A DNA stretch of 11,100 nucleotides. Origin: an uncultured Clostridia bacterium. GTDB taxonomy: Bacteria; Bacillota; Clostridia; Oscillospirales; CAG-272. The stretch covers positions 1 to 11,100 of the forward strand of contig CAMJDE010000040.1 of NCBI GenBank assembly GCA_946404295.1, read 5' to 3'. Positions 1 to 7,019 of the stretch are shown piece by piece (the stretch's first letter is position 1; each line of letters begins with the position of its first letter). The translations under genes and the position numbers were made by a program. The notes beneath the pieces were generated by a model. It was given only the letters and a program-made list of their open reading frames with translations. It ran no database searches and was not told where the DNA came from.

Positions 1-124
1 ACAGCACGCGCGCGGCGGCGAGCTGCACGTCGCGGAACCGCGTCCATTCGTGACGGTAAATATATTCCTTGATAAACTCGGGAAATCTCCCGAAGAGCCG
101 ATCCGCCTCGGTCAAGCCGGACAC
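1..124 (-). CDS. Probable DEAD/DEAH-box helicase, N-terminal fragment (runs off the left edge)
   Basis: Only the first 41 codons are in the window. I chose the GTG at 122-124 because an AAAGGA Shine-Dalgarno lies 7 bases upstream and the gene then starts 22 bases after the stop of the ATPase gene. The readable protein includes FPEFIKEYIYRHEWTRFRDV followed by QLAAARVL. The W-x(2)-F-R-D-V-Q-x(2)-A pattern resembles the Q-motif region that opens superfamily 2 DNA/RNA helicases, which contacts the adenine of ATP. In Clostridia and other bacteria, cassettes with a TerB_N protein and a DUF2791 ATPase commonly carry a large helicase as the next gene, so the context agrees. Walker motifs and the rest of the protein are outside the window, so the helicase call rests on one motif and on neighbours. 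Confidence 0.7.
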   Translation of the reverse strand, partial: MSGLTEADRLFGRFPEFIKEYIYRHEWTRFRDVQLAAARVL

Positions 125-146
125 CTCGCTTTCCTTTTGCTGTGGG

Positions 147-1532
147 TCAGAGATCGATATCGAATACCGACACCGGCGCGCGCGGCGCGTCGTTCTTGTC
201 GGCGGGGCTGCCTCCGATCAGCGGCGCGCCCGAGGCGGGTTCGTCCTCCTCCGGGTAGACCGCGCCGTCGGCGGGGGCCAACAGGTTGTCAAAATCGGCG
301 TCGGGATGGTCGCGCAAAATCGAGAGCAGCGTCAGATAGTCGCGGATGATCTCGCGCGGCGTCACCATCTCGTCCGCGCCCGCCCGTGCGAGCGTGACGC
401 GCAGGAACCGCTCCATTCTTTCGGGATCGATCACGCCCGAGACCCCCTCTTTCTGTTCAAAGAGGATGGTCAGTCGGCGGATCAGGGCGAGCAGTTCGTT
501 GTCCGAGAGCCGACGGAGCCGGATGACCGGCGCCGAGAGGTTCTGATACCCCGCGTCGGAGAACCGCCCGTCCTGCAGCCGCGAGCGGAGCGCCTCGTAA
601 CTGAAAAGCCCGCGTCGCGTGTCCTCGAGGAACTGGGGCGTTCCGCCGAAAACGACGGCGAGCGAACGCGCCCGTCCCTGCAGCGTATCGTTGAAGATCG
701 AGAGCAGTTTTTCGTAGTTCGCTTCGCGCGAGATACGGTTCGGGATCTTGTAGAGATTGACACATTCGTCAATGAAAACGACCAGCCCTTTATAGCCGAG
801 TTTGCGCGAAAGGATCGCCCAAAGTTTCAGGTAGTCGTACCAGTTGTCGTCGTCGATTACGCCCCCGACGCGAAACCCGAGCGCGGCGCGCGCCTCGGTC
901 TTGCCGGCGAACTCGCCGCGCAGCCAACGGAGGCACGCCGAACGCTTTTCGCCGTCGTCCACGGCGGCGGCGCGGAAGTATTCGGCGATCACGCGGGCAA
1001 AATCGAACCCGCCGACGTAGCCCTCGATCTCGTCGAGCATACCCGAAACCGAGGAAACGACCGCCGAAACGAAGCCGGGATCCTCCGGGGTCAGGTTGCG
1101 TCCGAAGAGATCCGCCTGCAGAGCGGCGTAGTAGCGCGAGAGCAGGATCGGAAGCGCCCCGCCCTCGGGCGACGCCTTCGACGACAGGTTTTTCATCAGT
1201 TCGCGGTAGGTGGCGAGCCCCGCGTCGGAGCCGCCGCACAGCCGCCGTTCGGGAGAGAGGTCGGCGTCGGCGCACAGAAACCCCCGGTCGGTCGCGTAAC
1301 CGCGGATCAGTTGGATCAGAAAACTCTTGCCGCTTCCGTACCGTCCGATTAAGAACCGGACGGCGGCGCCGCCCTCCTCGACCTCGTCGAGGTTCCCGAG
1401 CAGCGAGGCGATCTCCTCTTTCCGTCCGATCGCGATATAGGGCGCCCCGCTGCGCGGAACGACCCCCGCCGCAAGCGAGGACAAGAGGGTATTCAATATT
1501 CTTTTCGGGATCTTCATCTGCGTTCCGTCCAT
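147..1532 (-). CDS. DUF2791 / BrxD-like P-loop ATPase of the TerB cassette
   Basis: A soluble 461-residue ATP-binding protein. A Walker A loop, GRYGSGKS, is at residues 63-70. Walker B, VVFIDE, is at 251-256, preceded by hydrophobic strand residues and followed by CVNLYKI. A sensor-1-like strand, VVFGGTPQ, is at 293-300. The helical C-terminal part includes TPREIIRDYL (391-400), and the protein ends in an acidic, proline-rich tail (about 420-461). This order is typical of the DUF2791 family, which includes BrxD of BREX type 2 systems. Its biochemical role is not established; coupling ATP hydrolysis to the partner helicase or TerB protein is an inference. The ATG at 1532 is preferred because GAGGAGG lies 7 bases upstream, although this gives a 19-base overlap with the preceding gene. 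A second ATG at 1517 forms an ATGA overlap and would make a protein five residues shorter. Confidence 0.85.
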   Translation of the reverse strand: MDGTQMKIPKRILNTLLSSLAAGVVPRSGAPYIAIGRKEEIASLLGNLDEVEEGGAAVRFLIGRYGSGKSFLIQLIRGYATDRGFLCADADLSPERRLCGGSDAGLATYRELMKNLSSKASPEGGALPILLSRYYAALQADLFGRNLTPEDPGFVSAVVSSVSGMLDEIEGYVGGFDFARVIAEYFRAAAVDDGEKRSACLRWLRGEFAGKTEARAALGFRVGGVIDDDNWYDYLKLWAILSRKLGYKGLVVFIDECVNLYKIPNRISREANYEKLLSIFNDTLQGRARSLAVVFGGTPQFLEDTRRGLFSYEALRSRLQDGRFSDAGYQNLSAPVIRLRRLSDNELLALIRRLTILFEQKEGVSGVIDPERMERFLRVTLARAGADEMVTPREIIRDYLTLLSILRDHPDADFDNLLAPADGAVYPEEDEPASGAPLIGGSPADKNDAPRAPVSVFDIDL

Positions 1533-3097
1533 CGTAAGACCTCCTCGGTATAGTCGCCGATCACGGCGTAGCCGTCCTCTGACGGCTCGATCAGAATATC
1601 TCCGAAGCGTTCGGAGGCAAGTTCGTTGACACTCTCGACCATACGGTCAAGCGTTACGCCCGCGTCGGCAAGCGCGGCGGAAAGGGCGTTGCCGTCGCCC
1701 GCGACGAGCGCGGCAAGAAACGCCTTCTGCTCGAAAGACAGCCCGATGTCTTCCCCGTTCTCCCCGGCGGGTTCGGGGATCGCGGGCGTCGGCGCCGGCG
1801 CGGGGGTGGGTTCGGGTTCGGGCGCCTCATCCTCGGGGACGAGAAGCCGGGCGTTGTCCCACGACGCGCGTTCGATCTCGTCGGCGCCGGCAAACGAGAT
1901 CGTCCGGTCGGCTGCGTCGTAGCGTTCTTCGTACGCGGGGCGCTCCCGCGTCTCCCGCTCGTGCTTCATCGTGAGGGAGAGCCGATCGAAGTAAGCGTCG
2001 ATCGTCGCCTTCGCCGCGTCGTCGAGTTCCGAGACCGTCAGGCGGCTGCGGATCGAGAGCAGAGCGCGCAGACGGTTCTCGGCGTACTTGACCGCCCCCG
2101 TGACCTTGCGCCGGAGGGCGAGTGAACCCGAAAAGGAGCGGTATTCGACCGTGATCTCGTATTTGACCTCGTAGGAGCAGAGCGCGCCGAGAAAGGCGCG
2201 TCTCGACCGTTTGACGGTCGCGTCCCCCGTCGACTTTTCCTCCGAAAGAAAACGCTTTACGACGGGATAGAGCGCCGCCGGAATATGCTCGGCAAAGAGC
2301 GCGGCGTACTCTCCCTCGGCGTATTTGCCCGACCCGGCGGAATAGTCCGAGAGCGCCGAGAGCAGCGCGGCAAGCCCGCCGTCGTATTCCTCCGCCGCCT
2401 CTCCGAGATAGAACTCCTTGAAATCGGTGGCGTTCATCACGGTATCCATGATCGGTCGGAGTTCCGATATGGGACAAGCAAGCCGATGCACGAGGCAATA
2501 GTCGGCGATCCACCCGGCAAGCTGCATATTGAGACCCGGGAACGCCTCGCGGTAAAGCCGCCAGAGCGCGATCAGCCGTAACACCCCTTCGGCGGGGGGG
2601 ATCGCGTCGGGCAGGTTGAGTACCTCGAAGATATAGAGCCGCAGATAACTCTCGTCGGTTTTGACGCGCTTTTTGCGTTTGACCGTCTCGCGGAACCAGA
2701 GATAATAGGACTTTTGCTGCGGGTCGAGATGCGCGTATTGCGGCATCGAGGAATAGAACGGCACGTAGTCGCAGGGACCGCCCGTGATGGTCGAGAAGAA
2801 GAGCGCGTCGCGTCGGAACTCCTCGTAGAAACGGTAGCCGCCCGTGATCCGCGTCACCGTCACCTTCGAGAGTAAGCGGTTGCGTTCGGGAACGTAGGAT
2901 AAACTCTCGCGCTTCTGCGCGGGGAGTTCGGGGAAGGTCAGCGTGCCGTCAATCGGTTCGATTTGGTCCCCCGTCTCTGTGACGGCGGGTTTGACGTCAG
3001 AGAAGGAAACGGCGTGCGAAAAGGGAGCGAGCCCCTGCGTTTTCTTCTTCGGGATCAGGTCGGAAAGATCCCAAAAACGGTCTCTTTCGTCGGTCAT
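1514..3097 (-). CDS. TerB N-terminal/C-terminal domain protein, first gene of the cassette
   Basis: A 527-residue soluble protein without signal peptide or membrane segments. Residues of about 88-210, with RFYEEFRRDALFF, the aromatic VPFYSSMPQY and the QQKSYYLWFRETVKRKKR stretch (127-144), resemble the TerB_N domain. An acidic proline-rich linker of Glu-Pro and Thr-Pro-Ala repeats spans about 421-450. The last ~75 residues, starting LSFEQKAFLAALVAGD (453-468) and continuing to ASERFGDILIE, fit a TerB_C domain. I do not recognise a separate central TerB domain between them; residues 211-420 are largely helical in character. TerB-family proteins are linked to tellurite resistance, membrane-associated stress responses and phage defence, and TerB_N/TerB_C forms occur next to DUF2791 ATPases and helicases. 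The start is supported by GGAGG about 9 bases upstream and a consensus promoter. The exact function is unknown. Confidence 0.8.
   Translation of the reverse strand: MTDERDRFWDLSDLIPKKKTQGLAPFSHAVSFSDVKPAVTETGDQIEPIDGTLTFPELPAQKRESLSYVPERNRLLSKVTVTRITGGYRFYEEFRRDALFFSTITGGPCDYVPFYSSMPQYAHLDPQQKSYYLWFRETVKRKKRVKTDESYLRLYIFEVLNLPDAIPPAEGVLRLIALWRLYREAFPGLNMQLAGWIADYCLVHRLACPISELRPIMDTVMNATDFKEFYLGEAAEEYDGGLAALLSALSDYSAGSGKYAEGEYAALFAEHIPAALYPVVKRFLSEEKSTGDATVKRSRRAFLGALCSYEVKYEITVEYRSFSGSLALRRKVTGAVKYAENRLRALLSIRSRLTVSELDDAAKATIDAYFDRLSLTMKHERETRERPAYEERYDAADRTISFAGADEIERASWDNARLLVPEDEAPEPEPTPAPAPTPAIPEPAGENGEDIGLSFEQKAFLAALVAGDGNALSAALADAGVTLDRMVESVNELASERFGDILIEPSEDGYAVIGDYTEEVLRWTERR
1540..1546 (-). 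promoter_or_regulatory. Ribosome-binding site of the DUF2791 ATPase gene
   Basis: GAGGAGG on the minus strand, 7 bases before the ATG at 1532. It lies inside the coding sequence of the upstream TerB-type gene. It decides for the 1532 start over the ATG at 1517, which has only a weak GGA upstream. Confidence 0.8.
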
Positions 3098-3135
3098 ACG
3101 CGCCCCTCCTTCCCTTTCCGTCTCCGTATCACTTT

Positions 3136-3164
3136 ATTATAGCATATCGATCGTCGCTTGTCAA
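3136..3164 (-). promoter_or_regulatory. Consensus sigma-70/SigA promoter of the TerB cassette
   Basis: On the minus strand, TTGACA (3159-3164) and TATAAT (3136-3141) are separated by exactly 17 bp, with TG one base before the -10 (extended -10). Both hexamers match consensus in all six positions. Transcription would start near 3129, giving a leader of about 30 bases before the ATG at 3097. Such a match suggests strong basal transcription unless a regulator acts on it. Confidence 0.9.
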
Positions 3165-3201
3165 TCAAAGGAAATCGGATTTTTCGGGATCAATGTTCCG
3201 T

Positions 3202-3230
3202 TTGACATTTTTTGTCGAATATGGTAGAAT
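3202..3230 (+). promoter_or_regulatory. SigA promoter of comEC
   Basis: TTGACA (3202-3207), a 17-bp spacer and TAGAAT (3225-3230), with an extended -10 TG at 3222-3223. The start point would be near 3237. A Shine-Dalgarno AAAGGAG (3249-3255) lies 6 bases before the GTG start at 3262. The promoter is divergent from that of the TerB cassette, with 37 bp between the two -35 elements. Confidence 0.88.
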
Positions 3231-3261
3231 AGCGTCGTAAACCAACCGAAAGGAGAACGCC

Positions 3262-5451
3262 GTGCATCTGTTGGAAAAGCGACCGCTCGCCGCGGCGCTC
3301 TTCATCTTTTTCGCGGGATTTTTCCTGCTCTCGAACCTGTCGTTTCTTCCGCGCGCGATCCTCTTTCTGCTGTCGCTTCTCTCGGAAGGCGCGCTTCTGC
3401 TTTTGAAAAAGCGAAACCGCGTCTTTCTGTCCTCGCTTTTCCTGTTCGCCCTCGCGGCGGTCCTGCTGATCCTGTCGACCGATCTGCCCGACTACGCGAT
3501 CGCGAAGCGGAAGGACGAACCCGCGACCTATTCCTTCCGCACGCTGTACGAGACCGACGAAGAAAACAACGTCTGGCTCGTCGGGTCGGTCTCGGACGGG
3601 AACGGGCGGCTCTTTTGCCGTCTTTCGGTCGATCTGCCGGACGATCTTCCGGTCAAGCCGGGCGACGTACTCTCGGGCGAGGGGACGGTCGTCCCGCTCT
3701 CGACCTACGCGCGGCGAGGGCTATACGGGAAAGGGTGCCGCGGGCGGCTGAAACTCTCGGATGAAGTCGCGGTCACGGGACGTCGGGCGAGTTTCCGCGC
3801 GCCGTTTCTCGGGCTTGCGTCGGCGGTCAGAGAGGCGCTGTCCTCCCGTGTGGAGGGCGAGGACGGCGGGCTTCTCGTCGCTGTTCTGCTCGGGGAGACC
3901 GAGGAACTGCCGACCGGGACCGAACTTCTGTTCCGGCGCGCCGGGGTCTCCCACGCCCTTGCCGTCAGCGGTATGCACCTCGTTTTTCTCTCTGCCGCTC
4001 TCGCGTTTCTGTTCCGTCGGCTCGGACTTCCCCGTCCCGCCGTCTCGGTTCTGACGGTACTGTTCGCCTTTTTCTACGCCGCCCTCGCCGGGTTCACCCC
4101 GTCGGTCGTTCGCGCCGCCCTGATGCTCGCCGTCTACCACGCGAGTTGGTTCGCAAAACGGCAGCCCGATTCGCTGACCTCTCTTGCCCTGTCGGGCGCG
4201 CTGATGCTGATTTGCGCGCCCTACCTGATCTATTCGGTCTCGTTTCTGCTCTCGTATCTGGCGACGCTCGGGATCCTGCTTGCGGCGCAGTTCACCCGGA
4301 CGAAAACGAGGGCGCGCCGTCCGCTTCCCCTTCGGTTTGCCCGTCGGATCGGTACGTTTGCGCTGCTCACGCTCTTTGCCGTGCTGTTCACGCTCCCCGT
4401 GACGAGCGCGCTGTTCGGCGAACTGTCGCTGCTGTCGATCCCCGCAAACCTGCTGCTCTCGCTGCCGATCCAATTCCTGCTCTATCTTGCGGTCGCCGTG
4501 CTCGCTCTTCCGCTTCCCTTCGTCGGGCGATTTGCCGAGGGGTACTGTTCGCTGTTCCTCTCGGTTCTCCGCCGTGTCACGGCGTTACCGCTCGCTCCCC
4601 TGACCTTTTCTTCCAACGTCCTGACCTTCGCCTCTCTCTTGCCGATACTTGCCCTGCTTGCCGTCGCGTTTTTCAAACTGTCCAAACGGAACCGGGTCGT
4701 GATTGCAACGGTCGCGGGAACGCTGACGCTCGCCGCCTTCCTCGTTTTTGCCCTCCCCGTCCGAACCGACGGGCGCGTCGTCCTTCTCTCCGACGGTAAG
4801 GACGAAGATCTGATCGTCCTGCGCGAGGGGCGCCGCGCCGCCTGCGTCGATCTCGGCAACCCCGACGGGATCCTGTCGATGCTCGAAACCGAACTGAAAG
4901 CCGACCGGATCGCGGAGATCGACGAATACCTCTTCACCGCCTACGGCGACGGGACGACCGACCGTTTCCGCGCCCTGCTCTCCGAGGCCAATATCCGCCG
5001 GGTGCTACTCCCCTCGCCGAAGCCCTCCGAGCGAACGGAATACGACGCGCTCGTCTCGCTGCTCGAACTCCTGTCGATCGCGTACGAGCCGCTGCCCGAG
5101 GAGAGCGACCCGCTCGGGTTTCACCTGCGGATTCAGCGCTACGACCCGAGGGTCGGCAATTCGACCGTTCCCGTCGTCCTCGCGATCTCGGCGGGCGACG
5201 GGCGGCTTCTCTACGTCGGAGAGGAGGTCGCGATCGACGACGGCACGACCCTCCCCGCCGGGACGACCGACCTGTTCCTCGGCTGTCACGGCGAAACCCG
5301 CTACGTCTCGTTCACCCTCGGGCTTCCCGACTCGGTGCGGGCGGTGTTTACGGGGAGCGAGTTCTACACGACCTGTTCCTTCCCGGGCGGCTCTCCCGAC
5401 CTCGTCAAGCAGATCGGCAAACGGTTCGTCCCCGCGGGATTTGCCCCCTGA
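3262..5451 (+). CDS. comEC: ComEC/Rec2 family DNA-uptake channel with a degenerate MBL-like domain
   Basis: ComEC forms the inner-membrane channel through which single-stranded DNA enters during transformation. The 729-residue protein starts with hydrophobic helices (about 8-72), then a soluble DUF4131-like part (about 85-175) containing VKPGDVLSGEG. The competence core spans about 200-490, with HALAVSGMHL (231-240), FTPSVVRAALM (278-288) and FLLSYLATLGILL (328-340) matching family signatures, and many membrane segments. Residues 503-729 occupy the place of the metallo-beta-lactamase domain: CVDLGNPDG resembles its 'D-x-G' strand, but where the HxHxDH ligand motif is expected the sequence reads TAYGDGTTDRF (559-569), and the later HHGS position reads CHGE. 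Catalytic metal binding is therefore probably lost. The GTG start is supported by AAAGGAG 6 bases upstream. No other competence gene is in the window, so transformation ability cannot be judged. Confidence 0.92.
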   Translation: MHLLEKRPLAAALFIFFAGFFLLSNLSFLPRAILFLLSLLSEGALLLLKKRNRVFLSSLFLFALAAVLLILSTDLPDYAIAKRKDEPATYSFRTLYETDEENNVWLVGSVSDGNGRLFCRLSVDLPDDLPVKPGDVLSGEGTVVPLSTYARRGLYGKGCRGRLKLSDEVAVTGRRASFRAPFLGLASAVREALSSRVEGEDGGLLVAVLLGETEELPTGTELLFRRAGVSHALAVSGMHLVFLSAALAFLFRRLGLPRPAVSVLTVLFAFFYAALAGFTPSVVRAALMLAVYHASWFAKRQPDSLTSLALSGALMLICAPYLIYSVSFLLSYLATLGILLAAQFTRTKTRARRPLPLRFARRIGTFALLTLFAVLFTLPVTSALFGELSLLSIPANLLLSLPIQFLLYLAVAVLALPLPFVGRFAEGYCSLFLSVLRRVTALPLAPLTFSSNVLTFASLLPILALLAVAFFKLSKRNRVVIATVAGTLTLAAFLVFALPVRTDGRVVLLSDGKDEDLIVLREGRRAACVDLGNPDGILSMLETELKADRIAEIDEYLFTAYGDGTTDRFRALLSEANIRRVLLPSPKPSERTEYDALVSLLELLSIAYEPLPEESDPLGFHLRIQRYDPRVGNSTVPVVLAISAGDGRLLYVGEEVAIDDGTTLPAGTTDLFLGCHGETRYVSFTLGLPDSVRAVFTGSEFYTTCSFPGGSPDLVKQIGKRFVPAGFAP

Positions 5452-5457
5452 AATATA

Positions 5458-5489
5458 AAGAAGCCCCCGATAGTTTTCGGGGGCTTCTT
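5458..5489. terminator. Bidirectional intrinsic terminator between comEC and gdhA
   Basis: A perfect 13-bp inverted repeat, AAGAAGCCCCCGA (5458-5470) with its complement at 5477-5489, and a 6-base loop. It begins 7 bases after the comEC stop and lies 15 bases past the gdhA stop. The minus-strand exit is T-rich (CTTCTTTATATTT) and the plus-strand exit reads CTTCTTATTC, so it can serve both convergent genes. Confidence 0.92.
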
Positions 5490-5504
5490 ATTCGGTTGCC
5501 TGGA

Positions 5505-6839
5505 TCAGACGATCCCCTGCGCCATCATGGCTTCGGCGACCTTCTCAAATCCGAAGATGTTTGCGCCGACGACGAAGTTATCGGGCTTGCCGTACTTCGC
5601 GGCGGTGGCGTCGATATTGTGGAAGATACCGACCATGATCGATTTCAGTTTCGCGTCGACCTCCTCGAACGACCAGAAGAGCCGCTGGCTCGACTGCGCC
5701 ATTTCGAGCGCGCTGGTGGCGACGCCGCCCGCGTTTGCCGCCTTGCCGGGGGCAAAGAGGACGCCGTGCTCGATGAAGTACTCGGTCGCGTCGAGGGTGG
5801 TGGGCATATTCGCGCCCTCGCCGACGGCGAACACGCCGTTTGCGACCAGCGCCTTCGCGCTCTCGAGGTTCAGTTCGTTCTGCGTCGCGCAAGGAAGCGC
5901 GACGTCGCACTTGACGGTCCAGATGCCGGAGCAGCCCTCGTGATACTCGGAGCCCTTCACCCGCGCCGCGTATTCCTTGATGCGGGCGCGCTCGACCTCT
6001 TTGATCTGCTTCATCACGTCGAGGTTGATGCCGGCGGGATCGTAGACGTAGCCGTTGGAGTCGCACATCGCGACGACCTTCGCGCCGAGGGTGGTCGCCT
6101 TCTGCGCCGCGTAGATCGCGACGTTGCCGGCGCCCGAGACGACGACGGTCTTGCCCTTGATGGTCTTTCCGCGGCTCTTGAGCATTTCTTCGGTCAGGTA
6201 AACGAGACCGAAACCGGTCGCTTCTTTTCTGGCGAGCGAACCGCCGTAGGTCAGTCCGCGCCCGGTCAGCACGCCGACGTGCTCGTTGCGGATGCGCTTG
6301 TACTGTCCGAAGAGGAAGCCGATCTCACGGGCGCCGACGCCGATGTCCCCGGCGGGAACGTCGGTGTCCTGACCGATATGACGGTAGAGCTCGGTCATAA
6401 AGCTCTGGCAGAAACGCATGATCTCGTTGTCGGATTTGCCCTTCGGGTCAAAATCCGAGCCGCCCTTACCGCCGCCGATCGGGGTGCCGGTCAGCGAGTT
6501 CTTCAGGATCTGCTCAAGACCCAGGAACTTCAGAATGGAAAGGTTGACCGAGGGATGGAAGCGAAGACCTCCCTTGTAGGGACCGATCGCGCTGTTGTAC
6601 TCGACGCGGTAGCCCTTGTTGACGTGCGTAACGCCCTGATCGTCCACCCACGGAACGCGGAACAGGATGGTTCTCTCGGGTTCGACGAACCGCTCGAGCA
6701 GCCCCGCTTTCTGATATTCGGGATGCTTCTCGAACACCGGAGCGATCGAAGCGAGGATCTCGGTCGCCGCCTGATGGAACTCGGGTTCGTTCGGGTTCTT
6801 CTTCTTCAATTCCTCCAGAACTTGATCTACGTAAGACAT
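5505..6839 (-). CDS. gdhA: NADP-type glutamate dehydrogenase
   Basis: Catalyses reversible reductive amination of 2-oxoglutarate with ammonia to glutamate in the cytoplasm. The 444-residue length matches the hexameric small-subunit class (E. coli GdhA is 447). The substrate domain shows YNSAIGPYKGGLRFHPSV (81-98), then the GTPIGGGKGGSDFDP segment with the catalytic lysine K125, and PAGDIGVGAREIG with the catalytic aspartate D165. The dinucleotide fold has VVSGAGNVAIYA (233-244) followed by the CDSNGYV loop, a form typical of NADP(H)-preferring enzymes; the coenzyme call is by family resemblance. Late motifs include VGEGANMPTT and APGKAANAGGVATSALEM. The start is supported by GAGGGGG 7 bases before the ATG and by its own promoter. 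It is a single-gene unit, convergent with comEC. Confidence 0.97.
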   Translation of the reverse strand: MSYVDQVLEELKKKNPNEPEFHQAATEILASIAPVFEKHPEYQKAGLLERFVEPERTILFRVPWVDDQGVTHVNKGYRVEYNSAIGPYKGGLRFHPSVNLSILKFLGLEQILKNSLTGTPIGGGKGGSDFDPKGKSDNEIMRFCQSFMTELYRHIGQDTDVPAGDIGVGAREIGFLFGQYKRIRNEHVGVLTGRGLTYGGSLARKEATGFGLVYLTEEMLKSRGKTIKGKTVVVSGAGNVAIYAAQKATTLGAKVVAMCDSNGYVYDPAGINLDVMKQIKEVERARIKEYAARVKGSEYHEGCSGIWTVKCDVALPCATQNELNLESAKALVANGVFAVGEGANMPTTLDATEYFIEHGVLFAPGKAANAGGVATSALEMAQSSQRLFWSFEEVDAKLKSIMVGIFHNIDATAAKYGKPDNFVVGANIFGFEKVAEAMMAQGIV

Positions 6840-6871
6840 TCTATTGCCCCCTCTTTAAAAAATATGAGATA

Positions 6872-6900
6872 ATTGTAGCACAACGGTTTTCATTTTTCAA
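6872..6900 (-). promoter_or_regulatory. SigA promoter of gdhA
   Basis: On the minus strand, TTGAAA (6895-6900), a 17-bp spacer and TACAAT (6872-6877), with TG one base before the -10 (extended -10). Each hexamer differs from consensus in one position. The predicted start near 6865 leaves a leader of about 26 bases before the ATG at 6839, too short for a riboswitch. Confidence 0.85.
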
Positions 6901-6960
6901 GGGGGAAATTGAATGTTTTTACTGTTTTTTCATCATTTTTACTTCGGTTCTCGAATAAAT

Positions 6961-7011
6961 ACACGCGCGAAGTGAAAGACGAGGGATTCCGTCCTGCATT
7001 TTCGCGCGTGT
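6961..7011 (-). terminator. Probable terminator of the PBP gene (long loop)
   Basis: An 11-bp perfect inverted repeat, ACACGCGCGAA (6961-6971) against TTCGCGCGTGT (7001-7011), encloses 29 bases. It starts 8 bases past the PBP stop codon. The minus-strand exit reads ATTTATTC, a modest T-rich tail. Position and stem support a terminator, but the loop is longer than usual and the tail is imperfect. Confidence 0.6.
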
Positions 7012-7019
7012 TTTCGCGG

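Noticed and set aside
69..1352. 427-codon open frame on the plus strand opposite the DUF2791 ATPase
   Set aside because: The minus-strand protein has intact Walker motifs and a strong Shine-Dalgarno. The plus-strand product is Arg-rich, low in complexity and without family features.
1..3097. Horizontal transfer or mobile-element origin of the TerB cassette
   Set aside because: By eye, base and codon use resembles that of the neighbouring housekeeping genes, and no integrase, transposase, tRNA or terminal repeats flank its visible side. Transfer remains possible but has no support in this window.
3098..3261. Riboswitch or small RNA in the divergent intergenic region
   Set aside because: After the two promoters are placed, the leaders are only about 25-31 bases long, too short for a structured riboswitch. 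No self-complementary terminator is visible between them.
5496..6872. 458-codon open frame on the plus strand covering all of gdhA
   Set aside because: It is antisense to a certain glutamate dehydrogenase gene and has no promoter, ribosome-binding site or recognisable domain. GC-rich coding DNA often leaves long open antisense frames.
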